A DNA stretch of 64,000 nucleotides from Caulobacteraceae bacterium (GTDB lineage Bacteria; Pseudomonadota; Alphaproteobacteria; Caulobacterales; Caulobacteraceae), in NCBI GenBank assembly GCA_019748055.1, contig JAIEQC010000015.1, forward strand, positions 1-64,000, read 5' to 3'. This document shows positions 31,654-41,878 of the stretch, in pieces. The notes beneath the pieces are model-generated. The model was not told the origin of the DNA and made no database searches. It was given only the letters and a program-made list of their open reading frames with translations. A program made the position numbers and the translations under genes. Every line of letters begins with the position of its first letter. Within the stretch, counting starts at the first letter, position 1.

Positions 31654-32085
31654 ATGCAAACCGCCCGCATCGAAAAGCGCGTCGGGGTTCAGGCCCCGTC
31701 AGACCGCATCTGGGACCTGATCGTCGACCTGCCCTCCTGGGATCGCTGGAACCCGGTCGAGACCACGGTCGAGGGAGCCATCGCTTTCGGCGGCGATCTG
31801 GCGCTGACGGAAGCCATCGAGGGAATGGGCGAGCGTCGCGCCGTCGCCAAAGTGGTGGAGTGGCAACCGCGCGCCCAGCTCGTCTGGACCGAGACGCGTG
31901 GCCTGTGGTTCCGGTCGATCCGCTACTACGAGATCGAAGAGCTGGAACCCGGCGCCTGCATCGTGGCGAACGGCTGGATCTTCAAGGGGCTGCGTGGCGA
32001 GTGGCACCACGACAAGCACCGCCCCGCCCTGCGCGCCGCAGCCGAGCGGATCGGCGAAGCGATCAAGGCCCACGCGGAGACCTGA
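31654..32085 (+). CDS. SRPBCC/polyketide-cyclase-like protein
   Basis: The product is 143 residues. The pattern APSDRIWDLIVDLPSWDRWNPVE at the start and a long C-terminal helix (LRAAAERIGEAIKAHAE) define the START/Bet v 1-like SRPBCC fold, which holds a hydrophobic ligand cavity. Members include cyclases and lipid binders. It is convergent with tadC, with seven bases between. Confidence 0.75.
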   Translation: MQTARIEKRVGVQAPSDRIWDLIVDLPSWDRWNPVETTVEGAIAFGGDLALTEAIEGMGERRAVAKVVEWQPRAQLVWTETRGLWFRSIRYYEIEELEPGACIVANGWIFKGLRGEWHHDKHRPALRAAAERIGEAIKAHAET

Positions 32086-32091
32086 ACCGGC

Positions 32092-33081
32092 TCACCCGCC
32101 CGCGGCCATCGTGTCCTGGATGTTGATGATCGCCGGCGTCAGGATGACGATGAACAGAACCGGCAGGAAGAAGATGATCATCGGCACGGTCAGCTTGGCC
32201 GGCAGGGCCGCGGCCTTCTTCTCCGCCGCGGACAGTCGCATCTCGCGGTTTTCCTTGGCCATGGTCCGAAGCGCGGCGCCCAAGGGCGTGCCATAGGTTT
32301 CGGCCTGGGTCATCGCCGTGGCGACGGATCGGACGCCGGGATGATTGGTGCGTTTGGCGAGGCCCTCATAGGCCATGCGGCGATCCGGCAGATACGACAG
32401 CTCGGCCGAGAGCAGCGTCAGTTCCTCGGCCAGATCGATGGAGGAACCGCCGATCTCCTGGCTGACCTTCTGGATGGCCGCCTCGATCGACATGCCGGCC
32501 TCCACGCAGATCAGCAGCAGGTCCAGCGCGTCCGGGAACGCCTGCATGATCGAAGTGCGCCGCTTCGAGATCCGGTTCTCGAGAAACAGGTTCGGCGCAT
32601 AGAAGCCCAGCACCGTCGCCACCATCACCGCCAGCACCCGCGTCATCAGCGGCAGGCCGAAGTCGTTGAAGATGAACAGGTAGAAGACCGCGACCGCCAT
32701 GAAGACGAACGGCATGGAGAAGCGGAAGAAGTAGAAGGTCGTCAGAGGCTTGGGCCCGCGATAGCCGGCCTGGGCCATCTTCTCGGCGACCTTGGGGTCC
32801 TCCAGCAGCTTGGTCAGGTTGAGACGCTCGACCACCCTCTTCTTGAAGCCGTCGTCGGTATGCCGCAGGCCGCCTGGTCCCTGGCCCTGCTGCGCGATCG
32901 CCTGGCGCGAGCGGCGTTTCAGCTCGTCGCGGCGCTCGCCGACGGCCTTCATGCGCTTGTCCAGCTGCGCCCCGCCGGTCAGACCCGTGAGAAGCCCCAG
33001 GATCGCCGCGAACGCCAGAACCCCGACCGCCAGGCTGAGCAGGTTCTGCGGATTGGTGAGGAAGCCCATCAGGTCCGACAT
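32092..33081 (-). CDS. tadC: Tad pilus inner-membrane platform protein TadC
   Basis: The product is 329 residues with a type II secretion F domain: ICVEAGMSIEAAIQKVSQEIG and the membrane helices around it, and a C-terminal hydrophobic helix ending NIQDTMAAGG. With TadB it forms the platform on which the CpaF ATPase acts. It is the last gene of the minus-strand cpa/tad operon, 10 bases after tadB. Confidence 0.9.
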   Translation of the reverse strand: MSDLMGFLTNPQNLLSLAVGVLAFAAILGLLTGLTGGAQLDKRMKAVGERRDELKRRSRQAIAQQGQGPGGLRHTDDGFKKRVVERLNLTKLLEDPKVAEKMAQAGYRGPKPLTTFYFFRFSMPFVFMAVAVFYLFIFNDFGLPLMTRVLAVMVATVLGFYAPNLFLENRISKRRTSIMQAFPDALDLLLICVEAGMSIEAAIQKVSQEIGGSSIDLAEELTLLSAELSYLPDRRMAYEGLAKRTNHPGVRSVATAMTQAETYGTPLGAALRTMAKENREMRLSAAEKKAAALPAKLTVPMIIFFLPVLFIVILTPAIINIQDTMAAGG

Positions 33082-33091
33082 GCCGCGCCCC

Positions 33092-34069
33092 TCAGAACTT
33101 GAACGCGATCATCTTCTTCATGACGAACACCCCAAGGCTCATCATGAGAACGGCGACCAGAAGCATGAATTGCCCGCGCGGATCGGTGAACATCAGCATC
33201 ATGTAGGCGGGCGTGGTCAGGGTCACGAGGATCATGACCGCCGGCGGCAGGGAGCCGATGATGCCCGCCGAGGCCGTCGCTTCCGACGACAGGGCCTTGA
33301 TCTTTTCGCCCATCATCTTGCGGGCGCGCAGGACGGTGGTGAGGTTCGACAGAGCCTCGGCCAGGTTGCCGCCCGTCTTCTGCTGGATCGCCATGACGAT
33401 GCCGAAGAACTTCAGCTCCGGCGTGGGCATGCGCTCATACATCTTGTCCAGCGCCTGGCTCAGGGTCTGACCCACGGCCAGCGCGTCGACGAGGCGCTGG
33501 AACTCCGGGCCCAAAGGGGCGGGACTTTCGCGCGCGATGATCTTGAAGCAGTCGTGGACGGGCAGGCCCGACTTTATGCCACGGACGATGACGTCGACCG
33601 CGTCCGGAAACAGGCTGCCGAACTTCTTCATCCGCCGCTTGCCCAGCATGCCGACGAACCAGCGCGGCAGACCGAGGCCGAAGACGATCGCCAGACCCAG
33701 CGCCAGGATCGGGTTCGCGCCGAACACCAAGGGCAGCAGCCCGGCGATCAGGCCGACCACGACGCTGACGATGATGAAGGTGCGCAGGGTGATCCCCAGA
33801 CCCGCCTGCTTCAGCTTGGCGGCCATGGTCATGCGCGCCTTGCGCTGGGCGCGGTCCGCCTCCTGAAGCTGGGTCAAAATCTGCTTGCGGCGAGCTTCGG
33901 GCGTGTCGGCCTTGGCGGCCTTCTTGGATTTGGAGTTGTCGGTCTTGGGGCCGCCGAAGGTCTGGGCGCGCTTCAGCGCCTGGGCGGTGGAATCGTCGCC
34001 GCCGACGAAGACCCAGCCCAGCGAACCGATGACGACGAAGCCGAGGACGCCGGCGAGGATTTCCAGCAT
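33092..34069 (-). CDS. tadB: Tad pilus inner-membrane platform protein TadB
   Basis: The product is 325 residues. An N-terminal helix is followed by a long basic linker, then the T2SSF domain with GIKSGLPVHDCFKIIA and MAIQQKTGGNLAEALSNL, and paired C-terminal helices. This is the TadB half of the heterodimeric platform. It lies four bases after cpaF. Confidence 0.9.
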   Translation of the reverse strand: MLEILAGVLGFVVIGSLGWVFVGGDDSTAQALKRAQTFGGPKTDNSKSKKAAKADTPEARRKQILTQLQEADRAQRKARMTMAAKLKQAGLGITLRTFIIVSVVVGLIAGLLPLVFGANPILALGLAIVFGLGLPRWFVGMLGKRRMKKFGSLFPDAVDVIVRGIKSGLPVHDCFKIIARESPAPLGPEFQRLVDALAVGQTLSQALDKMYERMPTPELKFFGIVMAIQQKTGGNLAEALSNLTTVLRARKMMGEKIKALSSEATASAGIIGSLPPAVMILVTLTTPAYMMLMFTDPRGQFMLLVAVLMMSLGVFVMKKMIAFKF

Positions 34070-34073
34070 CGCG

Positions 34074-35717
<1,644 letters not shown>

Positions 35718-35718
35718 C

Positions 35719-37242
35719 TCAGCCCTTCTTCTTGAACAGCGACCCGAAGATCGACTTGCCTTGGGGCTTGGCGCCCTTGGGTCCGGTCAGCTGGGGCAGT
35801 TCGCGGCGCGAGACGATCTGGGCCAGGGTCTGGAAGCTCTCGGCCGCTTTCGACTTGCCGTTCAGGTCCAGGATCATCTGGCCGTTGTTCGCCGCCGCGC
35901 CGAACACCTTCGGCTCGAACGGGATGATCAGGCTGGGGTGCACGCCAAGCGCCGTGCCGAAGTCCTTCGCCGGGATCTCCGGGCGGCCGGGCACGCCGAC
36001 CTGATTGAGCACCAGCCGCGGCGGCGCGTCGTTGGGCCGGCCCTGCTTGATCAGGTCGATCATGTTCTTGGCATTGCGGAGAGAGGCCAGATCCGGGGTC
36101 GCCACGACCACGACCTCGTCCGCCGCGATCAGGCCGCGCCGCATCCAGCCGGACCACAGGTGCGGCAGATCGAGCACGACGAAGGGGGCCGTGCCGCGAA
36201 TCTGGGTCGTGACCTCCTCGAAGGCCTCCGGGCTGACGTCCCAGTCGGCGTCGAGCGTGGCCGGAGCGGCGAACAGGCTCAGCTTGTCGGTGCAGCGGAC
36301 CATCATCCGGTCCAGCAGTGTCGGATCCAGCCGGTCGGGCTGGCTCAGCGCGTCGGCGACGCCGTTCAGCGGGTCCTGGTTGAAGTCCAGTCCGGCCGTG
36401 CCGAACGGCAGGTCGTAGTCCACGATGACCGTGTTGGCGCCGATGCGTTCGGACATCGCATAGGCGGTGTTGTGGGCGACGGAGCTTGACCCCGCGCCGC
36501 CGCGTGCGCCGACGAAGGCGATGGTGCGGCCCACGAACGGCTGCGCCGGGTCGGCGAAAAGGCCGCCGATGGCCGCGATCAGCTGCAGCGGCTGGACCGG
36601 CGCGACCAGATATTCGCTGACCCCGCGCCGCATCAGCTCGCGGTACAGCAGGATGTCGTTGACGGCGGCGATGACGACCACCTTGGTGCCGGCGTCGCAG
36701 ACCTCGGCCAGGGCGTCGATCTGGCCCAGAAGGGTCATAGGGTCGGCTGTGGACTCGACGATGACCAGCGGCGGCGTCGGCTCGTGACGATAGGTCTCCA
36801 CCGCGGCGGGCACACCACCGACCCGGACCTGGGTCGTGGCGCGCGACAGACGACGGTCCTGCCCGGCGCGCTCTGCGGACGCCAGCGTGTCCTGCCGCTC
36901 GGCGAAGACGTGGATGGCGATGCGCGGCACGGCGACGTCGGCGGCCATGGGCGCCAGCGCCGCTCCGGCATGGGCGATCATCTCGCCGACCGGATTGAAG
37001 GCGTCACCCTCATGCGGGATCACCGCCGCGGCGGCCGGATGGGCGGCGACCGGAGCCGGAGCCGCGACGGCGGCGGGAAGGGTTTCGGGCGCGGTGAACT
37101 GGAGCGGCTCGCGAGGTGCGGGCGCGACCTCGGCCGGAGGGAAGGCGGCCACCGGACCGGGCTCGGCACGGACGTAGTCCATGTCCAGGTCGAAGGCGTC
37201 GTCCTCGAACTCTGTCTGACTGTGGGCGAAGGCGTTGGTCAT
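35719..37242 (-). CDS. cpaE: Tad pilus localisation protein CpaE/TadZ
   Basis: The product is 507 residues. A long N-terminal low-complexity region precedes a receiver-like domain and a MinD/ParA-type ATPase. The deviant Walker A reads FVGARGGAGSSSVAHNTA, lacking the signature lysine of KGGVGKT, as in many TadZ proteins. VIVDYDLPFGTAGLDFNQ follows. CpaE places the pilus at the pole in Caulobacter. It lies seven bases after cpaD. Confidence 0.9.
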   Translation of the reverse strand: MTNAFAHSQTEFEDDAFDLDMDYVRAEPGPVAAFPPAEVAPAPREPLQFTAPETLPAAVAAPAPVAAHPAAAAVIPHEGDAFNPVGEMIAHAGAALAPMAADVAVPRIAIHVFAERQDTLASAERAGQDRRLSRATTQVRVGGVPAAVETYRHEPTPPLVIVESTADPMTLLGQIDALAEVCDAGTKVVVIAAVNDILLYRELMRRGVSEYLVAPVQPLQLIAAIGGLFADPAQPFVGRTIAFVGARGGAGSSSVAHNTAYAMSERIGANTVIVDYDLPFGTAGLDFNQDPLNGVADALSQPDRLDPTLLDRMMVRCTDKLSLFAAPATLDADWDVSPEAFEEVTTQIRGTAPFVVLDLPHLWSGWMRRGLIAADEVVVVATPDLASLRNAKNMIDLIKQGRPNDAPPRLVLNQVGVPGRPEIPAKDFGTALGVHPSLIIPFEPKVFGAAANNGQMILDLNGKSKAAESFQTLAQIVSRRELPQLTGPKGAKPQGKSIFGSLFKKKG

Positions 37243-37249
37243 GCCGTCC

Positions 37250-37930
37250 CTATTCCACCGCCCGCGAGATGCGGCCCGCGACCAGTTCTTCCTGCGTCGA
37301 GGACGTGGGCTCCCCGGCCCGATAGGAGGCGAACACCACCGCTGCTCGACCGGAGTCCGAAGGCGTCATGCCGCGCGGACGCACGATGTCGCGCGGATCG
37401 TCGATCTGGGCGGCCAGGTTGGCGTTGACCGAGCAGCCCAGACCCGGCGACGGTCCGTTCGAGACCCGCCCGTTCAACGTGCCGCGCTCGGCGGCGCAGT
37501 TCGGGATCACGGCCTGGACTGTCTCGAACCCGACCAGCACGGGGGCCCGCGCATCCGGCGCGCCATAGGCTTCCACCGTCAGGGACGAGGCCGGCACGCC
37601 ATAGCGGACGAGCGCGTCGTGGACGGCCCAGGCCATGGCCGCCGAAACCTGATCGTCACCCGAGGGGCTCTGGACGAACAGATGACCTGCGCCCCCACGT
37701 TTCCAGCGATGCGCCAGAGCCACCAGAGCGTCGGTCTGGGCGGCGGACAGACCGGTCTCGTGCACGGCCAGGGCGATGCGATCCAGTCCGGGCTCAACCC
37801 TCAGAGCATAGCGCGACAGGGGCGTCAGGGGCGGCGTCTCGCCCTGGAACATGCCGCCCGTCTGGGCGCACGCCGAAAGGGCGAGAGCGGCGACGGCGGA
37901 AACCAGCAGGGTGCGCATCGTCTGCCTCAT
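37250..37930 (-). CDS. cpaD: Tad pilus lipoprotein CpaD
   Basis: The product is 226 residues with a lipobox LSAC near residue 20. The pilus-biogenesis domain includes VPASSLTVEAYGAPDARAPV and NCAAERGTLNGRVSNGPSPG, then GCSVNANLAAQIDDPRDIVRP, all typical of CpaD. The ATG at 37930 overlaps the cpaC stop by four bases and is preferred to 37960. It probably helps the secretin assemble in the outer membrane. Confidence 0.88.
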   Translation of the reverse strand: MRQTMRTLLVSAVAALALSACAQTGGMFQGETPPLTPLSRYALRVEPGLDRIALAVHETGLSAAQTDALVALAHRWKRGGAGHLFVQSPSGDDQVSAAMAWAVHDALVRYGVPASSLTVEAYGAPDARAPVLVGFETVQAVIPNCAAERGTLNGRVSNGPSPGLGCSVNANLAAQIDDPRDIVRPRGMTPSDSGRAAVVFASYRAGEPTSSTQEELVAGRISRAVE

Positions 37931-39333
37931 TCGATCACATAGCCCACGGGTCCCTGCCAACCCGGCCCTTGGCCGGCCTGAGGCGCGGGGACGCCATAGC
38001 GTTCGGTCAGACGGCCGAAGAGCATCGTCTGCAGGTCGCCGGAGATCACCAGACCGTCAGCGGGCGTCTGCATCAGGTTCGGCGACGTCGGCGAGACGAT
38101 GAAGGCCTCGATGATGATGACCAGTTCCGTCTCTCCGGACAGGTAGTCGCGGGACCGGAACAGCCCGCCCAGAACCGGGAGCGAGCCGATGCCCGGCAGC
38201 TGATCGATGTTCTGACGGGTGTCCTCTCGCAGCAGGCCGGCGATCATCAGGGAGCCGCCCGAGGGCAGCTCGACGGTGTTCGAGGTGCGCCGCACGTTCA
38301 GGGCCGGGATGACCAGGGCGTTTGGCCCCGTGCCGCCCAAGGTGAAGGCGCCGGTCGTGGTCAGCTCCGACACTTCGGTCGAGAGTTGCAGCGAGATGCG
38401 CCCGCCCGACAGGACGATCGGCCGGAAGGCCAGACGCACGCCGTAGGGCTTGAACTCGATCAGGATGTTGCCGCGGTCGTCGCGGCCGACCGGCACGGGA
38501 AACTCGCCGCCGGCCAGGAACTCGGCGTTCTCTCCCGACACCGAGGTGGCGTTGGGCTCGGCCAGGATGCGTACGAGACCGGTCCGCTCGAACGCCCGAA
38601 GCGTTCCGCTGACGCCCTCACCGTCGTTGCTGGCGTCGTTGTAGGTCAACTGGCCGCCGCCCAGTTGGCTGCCGGACACCGCGAAGGTGGCCACGTTCGA
38701 CAGGGTCAGCCCGTCGCCGATCGTGTTCAGGATGGCGTTGACGTCGAAGCCCAGCTGTTTCACCGCGGTGCGCTGCACCTCGATGACGCGGGCGCGGACG
38801 GTGACCTGATCGGACCCCTCGATGGTCATCATGTTGATGACCTTTTCCGGGGCGCTGACGAAGGCACGGGCGATCTGGGTCACGCGGTCCGCCTCACCGG
38901 GACTTGAGACCGTTCCGGTCAGAAGAATGCTGTCGTTGACCGCCTCCGCCCGCACGTTCACCCCCGGAAGGGTGCGCGAGAGGGTGTCCTGCAGCGCCGA
39001 AACGCCCGCGTCGACCCGAACGCGCAGGCTCAGGATCGCGCGGCCGGACGCATCGAGGAAGACGGCGTCCGTCTCGCCGGGCGCCAGACCGATGATGGTG
39101 ATCCGGCGCGGCGAATGCAGCACGGCCTCGGCGACGGCCGGGTTGGACACGATGACGTCGCGCGCGTCGGCGGGCAGGTCCACGGCCATGGAGCTGCCGC
39201 GCGGCAGGTTGACCAGCTGGGCGGTGGCCCCGGCGGCGACGACCGCACGGGTCTGCGCCACCGCAGACACCGTGGGCACGGTAGGGGCCAGCGCCATCGC
39301 GACGGCGGAGATCAGGACGGTCAGGCGTCTCAT
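37927..39333 (-). CDS. cpaC: Tad pilus outer-membrane secretin CpaC/RcpA
   Basis: The product is 468 residues. A signal peptide (to VSAVAQ), an N-terminal pilus-formation domain (SNPAVAEAVLHSPRRITIIG), a BON-like segment (NDSILLTGTVSSPGEADRV) and the secretin domain with VELPSGGSLMIAGLLRED are in order. It forms the outer-membrane pore. The N-terminal domain has a stand-alone homologue at 41879. It overlaps cpaB by four bases. Confidence 0.93.
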   Translation of the reverse strand: MRRLTVLISAVAMALAPTVPTVSAVAQTRAVVAAGATAQLVNLPRGSSMAVDLPADARDVIVSNPAVAEAVLHSPRRITIIGLAPGETDAVFLDASGRAILSLRVRVDAGVSALQDTLSRTLPGVNVRAEAVNDSILLTGTVSSPGEADRVTQIARAFVSAPEKVINMMTIEGSDQVTVRARVIEVQRTAVKQLGFDVNAILNTIGDGLTLSNVATFAVSGSQLGGGQLTYNDASNDGEGVSGTLRAFERTGLVRILAEPNATSVSGENAEFLAGGEFPVPVGRDDRGNILIEFKPYGVRLAFRPIVLSGGRISLQLSTEVSELTTTGAFTLGGTGPNALVIPALNVRRTSNTVELPSGGSLMIAGLLREDTRQNIDQLPGIGSLPVLGGLFRSRDYLSGETELVIIIEAFIVSPTSPNLMQTPADGLVISGDLQTMLFGRLTERYGVPAPQAGQGPGWQGPVGYVIE

Positions 39334-40247
39334 TGGACCACCACGGTTTCAGGATCGCCGCCGCGGAAGACGCGGACCGTCGTTGTGCGCGGCGTCTGCG
39401 CGAGCGAAGGGCCGACGCGTCCTGACGGACCGCCGGTGTCGGCATAGGACCGCAGCACCAGGCTCAGCTCGCCCTCGGACTTGGCCAGGGCCAGGGCCTC
39501 GGCGTCGCCGGGGCGGACCTCCAGGGTCGCGGTGGCGCCGACCACGGCCTTTTCGTCGTCGTCGACGCTGGTGGTCTGGTCGATGGCCAGCACCTTTACG
39601 TTGGCCATGACGGTGTTGGTCGCGAAGCGGGCGCGGCCGGAGTCCTCTCCGGCGGCGTCTGACAGCTTCATTTCGCGAGTCAGAAGCACGTCGACGCGGT
39701 CGCCGGGCAGGATGAAGCCGCCGGCGGCGGTCTCGACCGTGACCCGGATGGCCATCGCCCGCATGCCGGGTTCCAGATAGGCGGCCAGATAGCCGCTGTC
39801 GCCGGCGCGCACGACCTTGCGGTCCAGCATGGCCTCGCCCTTCAGGATCGGTTCGCGGACCACGGCGCCCAGCCAGTCCGATTTGGCGCCCCCGGTGGCG
39901 ACCTCGGTCGCGGCGCGGGTGACGCGGGCGACGGCCGTGCCGTCCGTGGCCTTGACCTCGGCGGCGGGCTGCGCCGGAACGGGCGTCGTTCCGTCGGTGA
40001 AGTGTTCGGGCAGCACCTCGGCGGCCGGAACTTCCTTCCATTCCATGTCGTCGGCGCTCAGGCGCTTTCCGGGCTCCAGATCGCGGGCAGCGACCAGGAT
40101 TTTGGCCATGGGAACGGCGGGAGCCGGCGCGGCGGCGGCGACCTGGGTCGGCTCTCCCGAGCCTGAGCCCATGGCGCGCACGACGAAGGCCAGGCCGATG
40201 GCGGCCACTGCGGCGACGCAGATCACGGCGATGCGGGCGGGTTTCAT
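39330..40247 (-). CDS. cpaB: Tad pilus assembly protein CpaB/RcpC
   Basis: The product is 305 residues. It has one N-terminal membrane helix, then an SAF-type domain (AKILVAARDLEPGKRLSADDMEW) and an RcpC domain (GMRAMAIRVTVETAAGGFILPGDRVDVLL). CpaB is thought to bind peptidoglycan or stabilise the secretin channel. It is the first gene after the cpaA peptidase and starts about 100 bases downstream of it. Confidence 0.9.
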   Translation of the reverse strand: MKPARIAVICVAAVAAIGLAFVVRAMGSGSGEPTQVAAAAPAPAVPMAKILVAARDLEPGKRLSADDMEWKEVPAAEVLPEHFTDGTTPVPAQPAAEVKATDGTAVARVTRAATEVATGGAKSDWLGAVVREPILKGEAMLDRKVVRAGDSGYLAAYLEPGMRAMAIRVTVETAAGGFILPGDRVDVLLTREMKLSDAAGEDSGRARFATNTVMANVKVLAIDQTTSVDDDEKAVVGATATLEVRPGDAEALALAKSEGELSLVLRSYADTGGPSGRVGPSLAQTPRTTTVRVFRGGDPETVVVQ

Positions 40248-40348
40248 CCACGGTCTCCGACGCGGGCGAATCGCGGAGGTCCCACCTCCGGCGCCTGCGT
40301 TAAGACAATGGCGGGGCGCGGGTTAACGTGCCCCTAAACGGCGGTTTC

Positions 40349-40867
40349 TCAGGCGCCGGCGGCGTAGAGGTTCATCAGCGGGCTGGCGGGCCACGCCATC
40401 AGGGCGCCGGCCGCGATCGCCACGCCGTAGGGGATGTCGCCGCGCGGCTCCATCAGCCGCACCACCCATCCGGGCGCCCCGGCCGGCATCAGGGCGGGGG
40501 CCTGGGCGCGCGCGAGGATCAGGAACAGGCAGAACAGCCCGCCCATCAGCCCGGTCCACAGCAGGAACATGCCCGACCCCGACACGCCCAGCCACAGGCA
40601 GGCCGCCGCCGTCAGTTTGGCGTCGCCGCCGCCGATCCAGCGCAGGGCGAACATCCCTGCCGTGACGCACAGGGCGACCATGGCCACACCCAGATGCGCC
40701 GCCACGGTCATGACGGGAAGCCCAAGCCAGAAGGCGGCCGGAAAGAAGGCCACGACCAGAATGGCCGAGATCCAGTTCGGGATCGTCATGGAGGTCAGGT
40801 CCTTCAGCCCCGCGAAGATCACGAGCGCCGGAAGGAGGCTGAGCGGCAGAAAGAGGATTGGGTCCAT
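40349..40867 (-). CDS. cpaA: Prepilin peptidase CpaA/TadV
   Basis: The product is about 172 residues with six hydrophobic segments. Catalytic aspartates are in DLTSMTIPNW (near residue 20) and in GGGDAKL, the GxGD motif of type IV prepilin peptidases. It removes the leader of Flp pilins and pseudopilins at the cytoplasmic membrane. The ATG at 40867 opens the first helix; the longer frame upstream is not coding. A CtrA-like half-site pair lies 24-38 bases upstream (40891-40905). Confidence 0.88.
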   Translation of the reverse strand: MDPILFLPLSLLPALVIFAGLKDLTSMTIPNWISAILVVAFFPAAFWLGLPVMTVAAHLGVAMVALCVTAGMFALRWIGGGDAKLTAAACLWLGVSGSGMFLLWTGLMGGLFCLFLILARAQAPALMPAGAPGWVVRLMEPRGDIPYGVAIAAGALMAWPASPLMNLYAAGA

Positions 40868-40890
40868 GCGACGACCTTGATGGATCGCGG

Positions 40891-40905
40891 TTAAAGTCCG
40901 TTGAA
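40891..40905 (-). promoter_or_regulatory. Possible CtrA site upstream of cpaA
   Basis: TTAA and TGAA half-sites are separated by seven bases, one mismatch from the CtrA consensus TTAA-N7-TTAA. CtrA activates pilA and pilus genes in Caulobacter, so a weak site here is plausible. Short AT motifs in this GC-rich DNA are rare but not conclusive. Confidence 0.3.
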
Positions 40906-40959
40906 CGCCCGGCGGCTGCCAACTGCTGCGTCGCGATCGGCAGGCCGTCCACACGCAAG

Positions 40960-40984
40960 AAGGCCCGGGCGACGCCCGGGCCTT
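40960..40984 (-). terminator. Terminator after the promoter-distal pilin gene
   Basis: An 11-bp stem (AAGGCCCGGGC and its complement) with a three-base loop is followed on the minus strand by CTTG. It lies 26 bases past the pilin stop at 41011 and may limit read-through into cpaA. The T tract is short, so termination may be partial. Confidence 0.55.
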
Positions 40985-41010
40985 CCGCGGTTTCAGGACA
41001 AGTCCTGGTC

Positions 41011-41190
41011 TTAGGCGCCGGCGGTGCCGCCCATGCCGGTCACGACTTCGTTGAACTTGGTCTTGATGGTCGAGCCCAGGGCGGTCACGGCCGTGATGAT
41101 CACGACGGCGATCAGGGCGGCGATCAGGCCGTACTCGATGGCGGTGGCGCCGGACTCGTCGGCCATGAAGCGGGAAACGAACTTGGTCAT
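41011..41190 (-). CDS. pilA: Flp/Tad major pilin, copy 1
   Basis: The product is 59 residues: a short basic leader (MTKFVSRFMADESG), the processing site before ATAIEYGLIA, and a single hydrophobic helix (LIAALIAVVIITAVTALG). The glutamate and tyrosine at positions 19-20 are the Flp hallmark. It becomes the pilus subunit after CpaA cleavage. It is nearly identical to copy 2, differing mainly where FNEVV replaces FNAVV. Too short and repetitive for routine gene callers. Confidence 0.93.
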   Translation of the reverse strand: MTKFVSRFMADESGATAIEYGLIAALIAVVIITAVTALGSTIKTKFNEVVTGMGGTAGA

Positions 41191-41359
41191 CGGATGTGTC
41201 CTTCAGTTTTGTTCAGCGAGCGACGTCTATTCGGGAGGGCGGTCGCCCGCTGGACCCCCAGAATGCGAGGACACTGTCGCGCCGCGCGGTTAAGGCGTCG
41301 TGCCCGGAAGCGGTTACTGCGGAGTTCACCCTGAATTCTTGTTCCACCGCGCAAAGAGA

Positions 41360-41389
41360 AAGGCCCGGAGCGTTTCCGCCCCGGGCCTT
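41360..41389 (-). terminator. Terminator after the promoter-proximal pilin gene
   Basis: A 9-bp stem (AAGGCCCGG, 41360-41368; CCGGGCCTT, 41381-41389) is followed on the minus strand by TTTCTCTTT. It lies 25 bases after the stop of the pilin at 41415. It resembles the hairpin at 40960, so the duplication included the 3' end. Confidence 0.7.
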
Positions 41390-41414
41390 CCGCGGTTTCA
41401 AGACGGTGCTGGCC

Positions 41415-41594
41415 TTAAGCGCCGGCGGTGCCGCCCATGCCGGTCACGACGGCATTGAACTTGGTCTTGATGGTCGAGCCCAGGGCGGTCACGGCCGTGA
41501 TGATCACGACGGCGATCAGGGCGGCGATCAGGCCGTACTCGATGGCGGTGGCGCCGGACTCGTCGGCCATGAAGCGGGAAACGAACTTGGTCAT
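41415..41594 (-). CDS. pilA: Flp/Tad major pilin, copy 2
   Basis: The product is 59 residues with the same leader, cleavage site and helix as copy 1. The two coding sequences are identical from the start codon for about 145 bases, including synonymous positions, and differ only near the FNAVV codons. This means recent duplication or gene conversion. This copy is nearer the divergent promoter region and has its own terminator, so it may be the more strongly expressed. Confidence 0.93.
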   Translation of the reverse strand: MTKFVSRFMADESGATAIEYGLIAALIAVVIITAVTALGSTIKTKFNAVVTGMGGTAGA

Positions 41595-41701
41595 TGGAAC
41601 ATCCTCCAGGGTTGGGTCAGGGAACGCGAAATCGACTTCCATCACTTGGGGCCGCCGCTTGCTGCGCCCGTTCCCCATGCGCCCAACATGAGCCATGCCG
41701 C

Positions 41702-41716
41702 TTAAGGTCAAGTAAA
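41702..41716. promoter_or_regulatory. Possible CtrA site in the pilA/tadE divergent region
   Basis: TTAA (41702-41705) and TAAA (41713-41716) are separated by seven bases, one mismatch from TTAA-N7-TTAA. The site is 108 bases upstream of the pilin ATG, within an unusually AT-rich part of a 284-base divergent gap (41595-41878). Caulobacter pilA is CtrA-activated. The rest of the gap holds no gene I can support. Confidence 0.35.
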
Positions 41717-41878
41717 AGGGAAGCAGTCGTGACCAATATTCGTGGTTATCGGCATATTCACCAAGTTTAAGGCCCCTGAACCAACGACGGAAGCATTTCA
41801 GACTTTCTTGAGGATTGCGGAGCATGGTCGCGTCCGGCGCCTCGCGCGGGCGCCTGCGCAGATTTCAAGGAGCGGCCC

